64,000 nucleotides of DNA from Phytophthora colocasiae (lineage: Eukaryota > Oomycota > Peronosporomycetes > Peronosporales > Peronosporaceae): assembly GCA_018806915.1 (NCBI GenBank), contig JAGKQI010000096.1, forward strand, positions 2,046,001 to 2,110,000. Reading direction: 5' to 3'. Below are positions 31,828-42,221 of this stretch, one piece after another (positions within the stretch are counted from its first letter, which is position 1; each line of letters opens with the position of its first letter). Below the pieces are notes generated by a model. It searched no databases. It saw only the letters and a program-made list of their open reading frames with translations, and was not told the DNA's origin. The position numbers were made by a program, and so were the translations under genes.

Positions 31828-32222
31828 TGTACACGGCGCTGGGCGCTATGGCTACATTAGTGTGGCAGACACAGGCCGGAGCCACAAGTCACAGATCTGT
31901 GTAGGACACATCGTGTTTTTCACACGTCACATATGTAGCCATTTGCTGGCGGTTAGCTCACAGCCACACACTACATTTTGATTAGGATTTAGTATGTTAG
32001 ATACTAAATCCGCTACATTTAGGATTAGGGCAATAATGTCAATAAAAATCAGTTTTGCATTTTATACAATTCCTTTATTATAGGGACACTGATTGCCTGA
32101 GTCCCGTATTTAGTGGACTACTTGGTTCTTGTATAGAACCGAAGGCTAGTGCCTTGCAAGCAGGACTCTACGAGTCAACTAAACTTCCTCAGTGCGGTGC
32201 ACACCTACGCAGCCCCGCTGCA
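31828..32222 (+). repeat. 5' LTR of A3 (subtype I, 395 bp, first bases altered)
   Basis: Starts TGTACACGGCGCTGGGCGC; compared with the subtype-I LTR at 7278, about 8 bp are missing near the start. Ends CCCCGCTGCA and is followed by TCTGGTAGCACTT. The junction with the preceding LTR is identical at 41385-41387. Confidence 0.85.
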
Positions 32223-32270
32223 TCTGGTAGCACTTGTAACTCCTGAGTTGAAGACTGTTTCTCTGTGAGA

Positions 32271-32486
32271 ATGGAGCAAGAAGCATACGCTCACTTGACT
32301 CCGAGTCAGCAGGACACGCTTAACAAGCTTACGTCCTTGCTGGGTCCGGAAGGTATGGCGCACCTTGCATCCCAAGGACCGGAGGCCGTCAACACGCGCC
32401 TCGAGGCATTTGCCTCGTACGAGAACGCTCTCGTTGAGCACATTCAACGGAATGTAAAAGGGGTTAACCCCACACCGAGAGCTAAG
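32271..32486 (+). pseudogene. Element A3 gag, N-terminal fragment
   Basis: ATG at 32271 and 72 codons matching A1 gag ([20 protein letters not shown] ... NPTPRAK), cut by the (CATA)n microsatellite. The frame technically continues through the repeat as HTYI units, which has no meaning as a protein. Confidence 0.85.
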
Positions 32487-32936
32487 CACATACATACATA
32501 CATACATACATACATACATACATACATACATACATACATACATACATACATACATACATACATACATACACATACATACATACATACATACATACATACA
32601 TACATACATACATACATACATACATACATACATACATACATACATACATACATACATACATACATACATACATACATACATACATACATACATACATACA
32701 TACATACATACATACATACATACATACATACATACATACATACATACATACATACATACATACATACATACATACATACATACATACATACATACATACA
32801 TACATACATACATACATACATACATACATACATACATACATACATACATACATACATACATACATACATACATACATACATACATACATACATACATACA
32901 TACATACATACATACATACATACATACATACATACA
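32487..32936. repeat. (CATA)n microsatellite, about 450 bp
   Basis: About 112 units of the 4-bp repeat CATA with one phase shift near 32570. It begins inside the A3 gag and ends at the terminal CAGTGCGCGCC of a Tc1-like element. The reverse complement type (TATG)n occurs at 41607. Confidence 0.95.
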
Positions 32937-34119
32937 GTGCGCGCCAGGATAATATGACCACCCACGTTTTCTGGCATTTCTCCCTCAATTTTGCGAGTTG
33001 AGTGATGCTATTTAGATATGTTGTTTGTGACGTAAAAGCGCGTTTGAGGCTTGCTTTAACGAACGCGATTTCGCAGCTTAAGACGGGGCTGGTATACAAG
33101 GGATCACATTTGACAGCGCGCCCATTAATAAGACCACTTGACCACTATACAAAAATCAAGATAAACATTGGAATGGCTACACTAGTAGTCTATTTTGTCG
33201 CCACGTTTTCTGATGACTTGCTTGCATCGGCGTGGCATCGACTCAATTAATGACAATAGCGTAGATTGCTCAATGCCCTCCCAGGTTTCTAGTAGAGCTG
33301 CAGTTAACTCCGTGACGCTGCTGAATTGTCGTCCATTAGCGTAAACACGCCGACTCATGATCGACCACAGATTCTCGATAGGATTAAAATCTGGCGATCT
33401 GGCTGGCCAGAGAAGGACGTGAATGCCCTGCTCTTAAAAAAAGTCTTTAGTTCTCTGGGAGCGATGGATGGATGCACCATCTTGCTGGTAGACAAAATCG
33501 GTGCCGTAATGCAAGTGTGCGAACGGTAAGAGAAACTCAGACATTGTATACACATAGTTGTCTGAGTTCTGCTTGCCATGCAGCACCACAAGCTTCGTCT
33601 TTCCAGCGGCGCTAAACCCCGCCCACACCATCACTGAGCCACCGCCAGCCTGGCGGCGCTTGGTCTGCCGAGGTGGCCGGCGGACGTCGCGCCAATATGT
33701 CTGGAAACCGTCGGGCCCATCGAGATTCCACTTCTTCTCGCCTGAGAAGATGATGGAGTCCCAGGACCCGGCGGTATCCGTGTTAAAGACTCTTTCCCAC
33801 GCCCACTCTTCCCTTGCCACCTTGTCCGCCGCTGAGAGCGGCAAAGTATTGTCCATCTTGGAATAAATTAGCCAGTCGACACCGGCAAGCACGCGCTGGA
33901 TAGTGCGCACCGATGCCGACAGGCTAAGCTCGTTCTTGAGCTGTCGCGCAGAGTAGTCGCCTTTGGCCGCTGTGCGCAACAGCAAGCGCACCCCTCGTTC
34001 TGTCATGGTAGCCGCAGGCCCAGGCTTCTTACGTTCTTTTTTCACGCCAAACAGCACGCGGCTTACAGCTCCACGTGCCCGCCCCACGCGTTTCTCTATG
34101 TCGCGCTGACTACAGCCCC
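32935..34119 (-). mobile_element. Tc1/mariner-like transposon, 5'-truncated
   Basis: The end on the low-coordinate side is intact: TA (32933-32934) followed by CAGTGCGCGCCAGGATAATA, inserted in the CATA repeat. A similar motif, CAGCGCGCCCATTAATAAGA, lies in the same direction at 33114, about 180 bp inside, like the paired direct repeats of IR/DR Tc1 elements. The other end is removed where the A4 LTR begins at 34120. Confidence 0.8.
33182..34119 (-). pseudogene. Tc1-like transposase (one frameshift, N-terminus cut)
   Basis: The frame starts at the A4 LTR border (SQRDIEKRVGRARGAVSRVL, part of the helix-turn-helix) and continues with a second HTH (SARQLKNELSLSASVRTIQR). The DDE domain has FSGEKKWNLDGPDG (first Asp), SVMVWAGFSAAGKT and VYQQDGASIHRSQRTKDFF (second Asp). 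A one-base change in the T/A run at 33434-33442 shifts the frame. The rest (WPARSPDFNPIENLWSIMS, with the last catalytic block, then to TAG at 33184-33182) is intact in the neighbouring frame. From family knowledge it would cut and paste at TA sites; inactive as it stands. Confidence 0.85.
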
Positions 34120-34531
34120 TGTAACGGGGTTACACGGCGCTGCGCGCCTTGGCTACAATAGGTGTGGTATACACCATCCAGGTCACAAGTCACAGATCCG
34201 TGTACGACACATAGTGTTTCTCACACGTCACATATGTAGCCAGTTGCTGGCTGTTAGCTCAGAGCCACACATTACATTTGATTAGGATTTAGTATGTTAG
34301 ATACTAAATCCGTTACATTCAGGATTAGGGCAATAAAATAAATAAAAATCAGTTTGCATTTCACATAATTAGTGTTAGTTCCTTTATTATAGGGACACTG
34401 ATTGCCTGAGTCCCGTATTTAGTGGACTACTTGGTTCTTGTATAGAACCGAAGGCTAGTGCCTTGCAAGCAGGACTCTACGAGTCAACCCAACTTCCTCT
34501 GTGCCGTGCACACCTACGCAGCCCCGCTGCA
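34120..34531 (+). repeat. 5' LTR of A4 (subtype II, 412 bp)
   Basis: TGTAACGGGG ... CTGCA. Differs from the 40974 LTR at a few sites (for example GATTGCCTGAG versus GATTGTGAGAG). Abuts the truncated Tc1 element. Confidence 0.88.
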
Positions 34532-34588
34532 TCTGGTAGCACTTGTAGTCAATCCAACTCCTGAGTTAAAGACTGTTTCTCTGTGAGA

Positions 34589-35560
34589 ATGGAGCCAGAA
34601 GCATACGCTCACTTGACTCCGAGTCAGCGGGACACGCTTAACAAACTTACGTCCTTGCTGGGCCCTGAAGGTATGGCGCACCTTGCGTCTCAAGGGCCGG
34701 AGGCCGTCAACGCGCGCCTGGAGGCATTTGCCTCGTACGAGAACGCTCTCGTTGAGCACATTCAGCGGAATGTAAAAGGAGTTAATCCCGCTCCGAGAGC
34801 TAAGCCCGTCACGCTCAGCGTGAAGACCTTTCACGGGCACGAAGGAGAGAACCTCCTGTTGTGGACCCGAGAGGTCGAGATGGCCATGGGGGCCGCTATG
34901 CTCCAGTTGGAAGGCCAACGCGTGGCGTTCGCCATCTCTAAGCTCGAAGGTCGAGCACGAGAATGGGCCTTGACGTCTGGGACGTCGGTAGAAATGGCCT
35001 TCCCCACTTGGGGTGAGCTTAAGGCCAAACTTACGCAAGTATTTGCTCCACCTAACCAGGCGTATCGCGTGCGGTCACGCTTCCTCGCTTGCCGACAGGG
35101 CAAGAAGGACCTGGTGGACTATGTCCAAGAGCTGCGCACGCTCATTGCCGGCATGGCTGCCGATCCTCTACCTGAGGTGGTCACTGTGACTATCTTCATG
35201 GAAGGTCTGAGAGCTGGCGTGGCCAGGACGGAGGCATTCCGTCAGAATCCTCGCACCTTCGAGGACGCTGTTAGCGTGGCATTGAATGCTGAACACAACT
35301 TTAAGTTGTCGAGGGTCGGTGCTAATAGCACAGGGTCCGGGGGACCCGAACCCATGGACCTCAGCTATGCTGAAGATGAAGTAGCCGAGCTACGAGCTGC
35401 GGTGCAGCGTATGAGCACTCGTCGGTGCTACACGTGTGGTAGTCCCACACGCCTGAGGCCCAACTGCCCTCTGCGCAAAGAGCGCGCCGGCCAGACTGGC
35501 CGCAACCCTGCCGCGAGTCCCGCTTCGGGCTCTGTCCAGGGAAACGACGGCTCCCAGTAG
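34589..35560 (+). CDS. Element A4 gag polyprotein (323 aa)
   Basis: ATG 34589 to TAG 35558-35560, without internal breaks; the cleanest gag of family A. Capsid-type core as in A2. The linker before the knuckle reads [20 protein letters not shown] (shifted in A2). The CCHC knuckle [15 protein letters not shown] has Arg where the His of CX2CX4HX4C stands in A1 and A2 (CAC to CGC), so one zinc ligand is lost in this copy. Confidence 0.9.
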   Translation: MEPEAYAHLTPSQRDTLNKLTSLLGPEGMAHLASQGPEAVNARLEAFASYENALVEHIQRNVKGVNPAPRAKPVTLSVKTFHGHEGENLLLWTREVEMAMGAAMLQLEGQRVAFAISKLEGRAREWALTSGTSVEMAFPTWGELKAKLTQVFAPPNQAYRVRSRFLACRQGKKDLVDYVQELRTLIAGMAADPLPEVVTVTIFMEGLRAGVARTEAFRQNPRTFEDAVSVALNAEHNFKLSRVGANSTGSGGPEPMDLSYAEDEVAELRAAVQRMSTRRCYTCGSPTRLRPNCPLRKERAGQTGRNPAASPASGSVQGNDGSQ

Positions 35561-35580
35561 ACGCGGGGCGGTCTACTGGG
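35539..35580 (+). promoter_or_regulatory. -1 ribosomal frameshift signal, element A4
   Basis: GGGAAAC at 35539-35545, 7-nt spacer, stem arms 35553-35562 and 35571-35580, loop GCGGGGCG. Identical to A2 over the cassette. Confidence 0.8.
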
Positions 35581-35657
35581 GAAGAACTGAGTTCTGCAGT
35601 GCGTGAGAGGCACTGGGGCTCAGCCCCGAAGAGCTCCGTGCTCTTAACACGGAACGT

Positions 35658-37289
35658 GTGAGCAAGCAGGGCTTGCTGGTCGTCCATGTGGACGTGAAGG
35701 GCTTCGAGAAGCCGTGGATCGTGTTGATCGATTCAGGAGCGTCTGGCAACTACGTCAGACGCTCCACCGTTGAGGGTAGTCAGCAATATGCTGAGGCGCT
35801 TCGAGCGCGAAAAGGTGACACCGTCACTGTCCGTCTAGCGACGGGCGTCCGTGTCACGGCAGCCAAGGTCCCGATGGACCTACGGCTGAAGTTCCTGGAC
35901 TTCGACAGCGTGGAACGCTGCTTGGTCTTGGACCTGGATTCGAGGTACGACCTCATCCTTGGTATGGCGTGGCTGGAGCGCCACGAGCCATGGATCGACT
36001 GGAGGTCGAAGACCTTAGGTGCTACGCACTTCTCTCCTAGTGGAGCTTTGGCGAGTCATGAACCCACCTCTGCTAGGAAGCAGAAGCGCTACTGGCGCGA
36101 GCATCGAGCCGAGTCGGCAATGATGCTGGAAGTCGGTGTGTCCGAGTTAATGGACAGCACCGAGTGCGAGGATCGCAGTCCTGTTGAGCGCATAGTGCTG
36201 GTTGGCAGTGAGTCAACGTGTGGGCAAAGCTCACGTAACCCGAGTGACGCCGGTCATGGACCGTCACTGGATGCCGATGGCATCGGGCCTTACCAGGCCG
36301 TGAACTGTGGGGCGGCACGTACTCCGTCGAGTGATACTGGTCGTGGACCAAGTCGATCGCTGAGTGTCTCTGACACTGGACCTGTTACGGTCATTGATTG
36401 TGCAGCGGCACGTACTCCGCTGAGCGGCATCGGTCGTCGACCGAGTGGATCGCTGAGTGTCCCTGACACTGGGCCGAGAGAGGCCGAAACTTGTGCGACG
36501 GCACGTACTCCGTCGAGTAGACGATCTTCGGCTAGGCGAAGACGTCGTAAGGCCCTTCGGGCGAGACGCTCTGCGTCTGAGTCATCCGTGACGTCAAGTG
36601 CCGACGCACCGGAGGGCTGTGGGCAGCTATACACTCTGGTTGATGGAGTGGGCGGTAGTGCCGAAGGCAGTGTCCTGCTGGACGACTTGCCAAGTGTTGA
36701 CAAGCTCCTTGAGCTAGAAGAGATGTCCTTCGCCGACTTTGGCGATGCCTTGAAGGCTGGCGAATTCGCCGAGGTGGTCATCGTTCGACCTGAGGAGGAG
36801 TTAAACTCGTCGTCCCTCGTTGACGAGTCCGTCTTGGCCGAAGTCAAGAAGGCGTTGAACGCCAGGAGTGGATCGGAGATCCTCAAGAATCCCTCGGATC
36901 CCTTCCACTCCTTGCTGAAGGAATATGGAGACGTTGTCTCGAAGGAACCACCGAGTGGCCTGCCTCCCGACCGAGGCGTTCGTCATGAGATCGACTTAGT
37001 TCCCGGAACTAAATACTGCGTGACCCGGCAGTGGCCTCTTCCTAAAGAGCAATGCGACGTCATTGACGCCTTCTTCCGTGCGAAGCACGCGGCGGGTCTC
37101 GTGCGCGAGAGCAAGTCTCCGCACTCCGCGCCAACGTTCTGTGTCAGAAAGCCGAATGGCAAGTGGCGTATCGTTCACGCTTTAACAAGCTCAACGCTGC
37201 CACGATTCCGGCGCAGACGCCGATTCCTAGGAAGGATGTTCTTCAGAACAACATGGTGGGTTGCACCATGTACAGTGCGCTCGACTTAG
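35658..37289 (+). pseudogene. Element A4 protease, linker and RT N-terminus
   Basis: The usable frame begins after a one-base deletion near 35645 (CTCTTAACACGG versus CTCTTGAACACGG in A2). Aspartic protease LIDSGASGN (about 35730), DLILGMAWLERHEPW, the 31-aa repeat linker, and RT fingers through CVRKPNGKWRIVHA. A one-base deletion near 37181 (CGCTTTAAC) shifts the frame; RT continues in the next entry. Confidence 0.82.
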
Positions 37290-37390
37290 TCGATGGGTAC
37301 TATCAGCTGCTCATGCGAGCCAGTGATATTCCGCTTACAGCGGTGAGCACCCCGAGCGGTATGCTCTGGGAGTGGCTCGTCATGCCCTAA
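37163..37390 (+). pseudogene. Element A4 RT palm fragment ending at TAA
   Basis: FNKLNAATIPAQTPIPRKDV through TAVSTPSGMLWEWLVMP, then TAA at 37388-37390 where A2 has CAA (Gln). The same TAA is present in A1 at 12410-12412. Confidence 0.8.
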
Positions 37391-37426
37391 GGGCTCTCGA
37401 ACGCGCCCGCAACGTTCAATCGTCTA

Positions 37427-39745
37427 GTGACGCAGCTGTTCAGGCCCCTGCGGGCATTCGCACAAACGTACTTTGACGACGTGTTCGTCCACAGTCAGGC
37501 CGAACACGGCAAGACTGACGTTGAGGTGCACGTGGAACACGTGAGAGCTGTGCTCGAGTGCATGCGCACGAACAAGTTGTACGCCAACGCAGACAAGTGC
37601 GTCTTTGGCGCGGAAGAAATCCCCTTCCTAGGGTGCTTCATTGGGAAGCATGGCCTTCGTGCTGATCCAGCAAAGGTCAAGGCCATTGTGGATTGGCCGG
37701 TTCCCTTGAACCAGAAGGACTTGCGTAAGTGGCTGGGCTTGGCCAACTACTTGCACAAGTATAGCGAGAACTACGCTGAGTTGGCTCGGCCACTGACGGA
37801 TCTCCTTAAGAAGGATGCCGAGTGGGTATGGCGTGCCGAGCACGAGAATGCGTTCACTTGTATCAAGGATAGCCTGCTTCAGGCACCGATACTGGCGCTG
37901 CCAGACCCCGCTCGTCCGTTTATCGTCGTCTGTGACGCCTCGGACTTTGCCATCGGCAGTGCTTTGCTACAAGCGGACGCCGAAGGGCGCGAACGCGTCA
38001 TTGCGTTTGAGTCTCGACAGCTCAAGGCTGCTGAGAAGAACTATCCAGTTCATGACAAGGAGCTACTTGCGATGAAGTACGCTCTCGTCAAATTCAGGGT
38101 TCACCTGCTCGGCTCCAAGCCGTTTGTGATCTACACGGATCATGCGTCACTACGCACAGCGACGCAGTCGCCTCACCTCTCGCAGAGGATGGCCCGATGG
38201 CTCTCCTTCTTTGCGGAGTATAACTTCGAGGTGAAGTACAAGCCTGGCAGGCAGAACGTCCTCGCTGACGCGTTATCACGTCGCCCGGACTATGAGTTAT
38301 CTCATGTCACCTCGGTGACGTCGTCCGTGACGGACATGGTTCGAGCAGCGTATGCTCAGGACGACTCTTGTGTCGCGCTGCTCCAAGCTCTGGGGAGCGA
38401 TGAGTTTAAAGACTCAAAGGTGACTCTGTCACGACGCCTAAAGGCGAGACCCCAACGCTACAGCCTGGAAGGCGGTCTGCTGTACTACAGCACGGGTCAG
38501 GATGACCCACCACGAGTGGTGGTTCCTCACGATGAGGATCTGAAGTACCGTATCCTCTATGAGGCCCACGACACACCCACAGGCGGCCACCTCGGTCGCG
38601 AGAAGACGTACGGCTCGGTGAGCTCCATGTACTGGTGGCCGAAGATGTACAAGTGGGTCAGCACGTATGTGCGCACGTGCGAGACGTGTCAGCGGGTTAA
38701 ACCCTCGCCGCATGCGGCTGCGCCTTTGGCGAGCTTACCTGTACCCTCTGGGTGTTGGCAGTCCATAAGTATGGACTTTGTGTTTGGCCTGCCGAAGGAC
38801 TCGGCAGGCAACACGGGCGTGGTGGTCTTTGTTGACCGTCTGAGCAAGATGGCTCACCTAGCGGCTGTGCCGGACACCGTCGATGGTGCTGGTACAGCGA
38901 CGATCTTCATCGATCGGTTCTTCCGCCAGCATGGGCTGCCTGAGACCATTGTCTCGGATCGAGATCCCCGTTTCACGGGTCACTTCTGGACGTCCGTCTT
39001 CAAGGTGCTGGGCACTCGACTGGACATGTCCACGGCGGACCATCCGCAGACCGACGGTCAGACCGAACGCGTGAACCGCGTTCTGGAGGACATCCTCCGC
39101 AGCGTATGCGCTGAAACGCCGAAGCGTTGGAGCGCTATGCTCCCTCTCGTTGAGTTCTCCATGAACAATGCGGTGCATGCCTCGACAGGCTTCACCCCGT
39201 TCTACGTGAACGGCCTTGCGCACCCGCGCGTTCCGCTCACTCCGCCACGCGGTAGCCTTGGGCTTGGTGGGGGAGAGGCTGTGCCGTCGCTCGACTCCGA
39301 GCTTGCTGATATCAGCCCTTCTGCTGTGCGTAAACAAGTCGATGACTTCCTCTCGGTGAGATTGAGCGTATTACGCCGTGTACGTGACGCGATGGCTGAA
39401 AGCCAAGACGTTCAGAAGGAACAAGCTGATACAAAAGGTAGAAGCAATGTATGGGAATTCAAGGTCGGTGACCACGTTTTATTAAACGCTAAGAACCTAC
39501 CTACACATGCAGTGTCAAATGTCTTTAAGACGAAATTGCGTCCGCGTTTCATCGGACCATTTACGGTCGTGGCCAAGAAGGGCCTGGCATACACGCTTGA
39601 CTTGCCAAAGCGGATGCGAACACACCCGGTGTTCTACGTCGGCTTGCTTAAGCCATATCGGGACCCCGCGGGGGTGAGCGCGGAGGCGCTGGCACCGACG
39701 ACACGTGCCCAGGCTGCGTCATCTGCAGCAGCAACAGCGAGCTGA
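37427..39745 (+). CDS. Element A4 pol: RT catalytic part, RNase H, integrase (772 codons open)
   Basis: Homology starts right after the TAA. RT YFDD at 37469-37480, QKDLRKWLGLANYLHKYSEN, RNase H CDASDFAIGSALLQ/KELLAMKYALVKFR/YTDHASL. Integrase HHCC (GGHLGREKTYG ... CETCQRVKP), DDE core (MDFVFGLPKDSAGN, SDRDPRFTGHFW, HPQTDGQTERVNRV) and the GPF block (FIGPFTVVAKKGLAY). Intact through these domains, unlike A2. Ends at TGA 39745 because about 20 bp of the Ala-rich linker are deleted near 39737, throwing the chromodomain out of frame. Confidence 0.85.
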   Translation: MTQLFRPLRAFAQTYFDDVFVHSQAEHGKTDVEVHVEHVRAVLECMRTNKLYANADKCVFGAEEIPFLGCFIGKHGLRADPAKVKAIVDWPVPLNQKDLRKWLGLANYLHKYSENYAELARPLTDLLKKDAEWVWRAEHENAFTCIKDSLLQAPILALPDPARPFIVVCDASDFAIGSALLQADAEGRERVIAFESRQLKAAEKNYPVHDKELLAMKYALVKFRVHLLGSKPFVIYTDHASLRTATQSPHLSQRMARWLSFFAEYNFEVKYKPGRQNVLADALSRRPDYELSHVTSVTSSVTDMVRAAYAQDDSCVALLQALGSDEFKDSKVTLSRRLKARPQRYSLEGGLLYYSTGQDDPPRVVVPHDEDLKYRILYEAHDTPTGGHLGREKTYGSVSSMYWWPKMYKWVSTYVRTCETCQRVKPSPHAAAPLASLPVPSGCWQSISMDFVFGLPKDSAGNTGVVVFVDRLSKMAHLAAVPDTVDGAGTATIFIDRFFRQHGLPETIVSDRDPRFTGHFWTSVFKVLGTRLDMSTADHPQTDGQTERVNRVLEDILRSVCAETPKRWSAMLPLVEFSMNNAVHASTGFTPFYVNGLAHPRVPLTPPRGSLGLGGGEAVPSLDSELADISPSAVRKQVDDFLSVRLSVLRRVRDAMAESQDVQKEQADTKGRSNVWEFKVGDHVLLNAKNLPTHAVSNVFKTKLRPRFIGPFTVVAKKGLAYTLDLPKRMRTHPVFYVGLLKPYRDPAGVSAEALAPTTRAQAASSAAATAS

Positions 39746-40674
39746 AGCTCCTGCTGGTGCAGGCGAGCAGTCAGGGACTGAGGACCTTCGAGCCAAGCCA
39801 TCCGGCTTTCAATCTCCTCCATGTCATGAGCGAGACGGGCATGCGAATGCCAAACACTCTCGACGTTCCCTTGAAGGGACTGAGTCTGACTCTGGAGAGT
39901 ACCGATCGAGTGATCGAGTTGGTACCAGGCGCGATGCGACAGATAGCGCTCGTCACACTCATCGATTACGGCGTTCCGCAGCGAATCGGCCTCCTCCGCC
40001 GTTGCTCGATGAGCAGGGGACTCCCCACTACCACGTGGAGCGCCTGATGGCGCGGCGTCGCCACCGTAGTCAAAACCAGTATCTGGTGAAGTGGCGTGGA
40101 TATCCTCATTCCCAAAACTCGTGGGAGTTTGAAGGGCCCCTGAGGCAGGACTGCCCTGACGTCGTGGACGCTTTTGATCGCGAAGATCGGGGGCGCCCGA
40201 AGGGCTCGAGGTCGACCACTCGGTCGACACCCGCTTCTCACCACTAGTGTGGGAAGCTGACGGACTAGCAGCTGAGCTCAGTCTCTCCTCCTGCGCCTCA
40301 TCGAGAGGGTTGGTAATTGCGTCTTCGACGTTTTCGAGCAGCTCTGGCTCATCGCGAGCAGGAAGTGGTGGTGCGTTGCGCAACGCGTTGAGCACGAGGC
40401 TCGAAGGTCCCTCCGGGAACGGATTGGGCTGCCGCAGCTGCCGAGGAATTGAATACCGACGCGGATCGCGTGGAGAGCGCAGCTCAGTTCGGGTCGTCCG
40501 AGGGCTCGCAGGAGCAGGAGACGCATGGGCATCGCCCTGTTCGGACTCCTCGTAGTCCACTTCGACCTCGCCTTCCTCCGTAGAAGAGCGACGTGGGTCG
40601 CGCGTCGGCGACGCTGTCGTGTACTCGAAGGGTGAGCCACCGCTACCACTTGACGTCGGGCTGGCCTTGAACAT
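39634..40674 (-). CDS. Antisense ORF of element A4 (346 aa, internally deleted)
   Basis: ATG at 40674 (MFKASPTSSGSGGSPFEY), same frame as in A2. The ~600-bp central helical block of A2 is deleted without breaking the frame. The C-terminus has the coiled coil IESRMAWLEGPQSLTARLHQ and then an Ala-rich run-on caused by the linker deletion. Open throughout. Confidence 0.45.
   Translation of the reverse strand: MFKASPTSSGSGGSPFEYTTASPTRDPRRSSTEEGEVEVDYEESEQGDAHASPAPASPRTTRTELRSPRDPRRYSIPRQLRQPNPFPEGPSSLVLNALRNAPPLPARDEPELLENVEDAITNPLDEAQEERLSSAASPSASHTSGEKRVSTEWSTSSPSGAPDLRDQKRPRRQGSPASGALQTPTSFGNEDIHATSPDTGFDYGGDAAPSGAPRGSGESPAHRATAEEADSLRNAVIDECDERYLSHRAWYQLDHSIGTLQSQTQSLQGNVESVWHSHARLAHDMEEIESRMAWLEGPQSLTARLHQQELQLAVAAADDAAWARVVGASASALTPAGSRYGLSKPT
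39746..40247 (+). pseudogene. Element A4 chromodomain tail (out of frame)
   Basis: Linker APAGAGEQSGTEDLRAKPSG, then chromodomain YLVKWRGYPHSQNSWEFEGP (about 40080-40140) and a basic tail, stop after PASHH at 40247. In A1 the equivalent linker is in frame with the chromodomain. Confidence 0.75.
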
Positions 40675-40973
40675 CGCTCCGTAGCGAAGGCGAGACGCCG
40701 CGAAATACTCCGAAACGGAGAGCGTGAGAGGAGCCGAGGGCTCAGACCGGAAAGCGCTGAGGCGCTGGGGCGTAGACGCCTGGTCACTGGACACCTCAGG
40801 AGCGGTTGGCTCGCTGGGGAGAATTGGAGAATGTGCTCGTTGAGCCAGCGCGCACGCGCACTCTCGTTAAGAGATTTCCTTTATCGGAAAGTTGCCGGTG
40901 ACAGGCCTTGACAAGGCAGTTATGTCTACAGTTGTAGATACTGCGTATCCACGGTTTGGTGGGGGAGGGTGTA

Positions 40974-41385
40974 TGTAACGGGGTTACACGGCGCTGCGCG
41001 CCTTGGCTACAATAGGTGTGGTATACACCATCCAGGTCACAAGTCACAGATCCGTGTACGACACATAGTGTTTCTCACACGTCACATATGTAGCCAGTTG
41101 CTGGCTGTTAGCTCAGAGCCACACATTACATTTGATTAGGATTTAGTATGTTAGATACTAAATCCGTTACATTCAGGATTAGGGTAATAAAATAAATAAA
41201 AATCAGTTTGCATTTCACATAATTAGTGTTAGTTCCTTTATTATAGGGACACTGATTGTGAGAGTCCCGTATTTAGTGGACTACTTGGTTCTTGTATAGA
41301 ACCGAAGGCTAGTGCCTTGCAAGCAGGACTCTACGAGTCAACCCAACTTCCTCTGTGCCGTGCACACCTACGCAGCCCCGCTGCA
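40974..41385 (+). repeat. 3' LTR of A4 (subtype II, 412 bp)
   Basis: TGTAACGGGG ... CTGCA, preceded by a purine tract. Joined directly to a subtype-I LTR, exactly as at 31826-31828. Confidence 0.88.
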
Positions 41386-41386
41386 G

Positions 41387-41605
41387 TGTACACGGCGCTG
41401 GGCGCTATGGCTACATTAGTGTGGCAGACACAGGCCGGAGCCACAAGTCACAGATCTGTGTAGGACACATCGTGTTTTTCACACGTCACATATGTAGCCA
41501 TTTGCTGGCGGTTAGCTCACAGCCACACACTACATTTTGATTAGGATTTAGTATGTTAGATACTAAATCCGCTACATTTAGGATTAGGGCAATAATGTCA
41601 ATAAA

Positions 41606-41606
<1 letters not shown>
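41387..41606 (+). repeat. Subtype-I LTR fragment, truncated by microsatellite
   Basis: First ~220 bp of a subtype-I LTR (TGTACACGGCGCTGGGCGC ... AATGTCAATAAAA), then (TATG)n. Confidence 0.85.
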
Positions 41607-41636
<30 letters not shown>

Positions 41637-41982
41637 TGTATGTATGTATGTATGTATGTATGTATGTATGTATGTATGTATGTATGTATGTATGTATGTA
41701 TGTATGTATGTATGTATGTATGTATGTATGTATGTATGTATGTATGTATGTATGTATGTATGTATGTATGTATGTATGTATGTATGTATGTATGTATGTA
41801 TGTATGTATGTATGTATGTATGTATGTATGTATGTATGTATGTATGTATGTATGTATGTATGTATGTATGTATGTATGTATGTATGTATGTATGTATGTA
41901 TGTATGTATGTATGTATGTATGTATGTATGTATGTATGTATGTATGTATGTATGTATGTATGTATGTATGTATGTATGTATG
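41607..41982. repeat. (TATG)n microsatellite, about 94 units
   Basis: Pure 4-bp repeat, the reverse complement of the (CATA)n at 32487. It marks the right border of the retrotransposon cluster. The MYVC/HTYI reading frames are trivial. Confidence 0.95.
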
Positions 41983-42221
41983 AGCTCAACTTTCCGTATG
42001 CGTCTGGTTATCTCGACGAGTCCATCAAAGTGGCGCGTATGCAATAAGAGATCCTTCCAGAATGCACGGTCTGAAGCACATAGGTCGACCAGTACGATCC
42101 CAGAAAAAGTCTACCATGTTTCTTGAGCGACACAGACCATTACTACTTCATCCATACAGTAGGATAGTATTTGACAAATACTCAACACCTCGAAGCAACA
42201 CCTCCCCTCTGCCCTCAGTTC

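Larger units (their letters stand above)
34120..41385 (+). mobile_element. Ty3/Gypsy chromovirus, family A, copy A4 (7266 bp)
   Basis: Same organisation as A2 and nearly identical over long stretches, but with a ~600-bp deletion in the 3' region and a TAA in RT, both shared with A1. Flanks do not match (Tc1 on the left, subtype-I LTR on the right), so no target duplication is visible. Confidence 0.9.

Noticed and set aside
32205..33099. Long frames of MYVC/HTYI repeats on both strands (also 41486-42126)
   Set aside because: They are translations of the (CATA)n and (TATG)n microsatellites, open in every frame by construction.
34116..34119. Target duplication of A4
   Set aside because: Left flank is Tc1 sequence and right flank a subtype-I LTR; no shared bases, so the element was placed or bounded by recombination.
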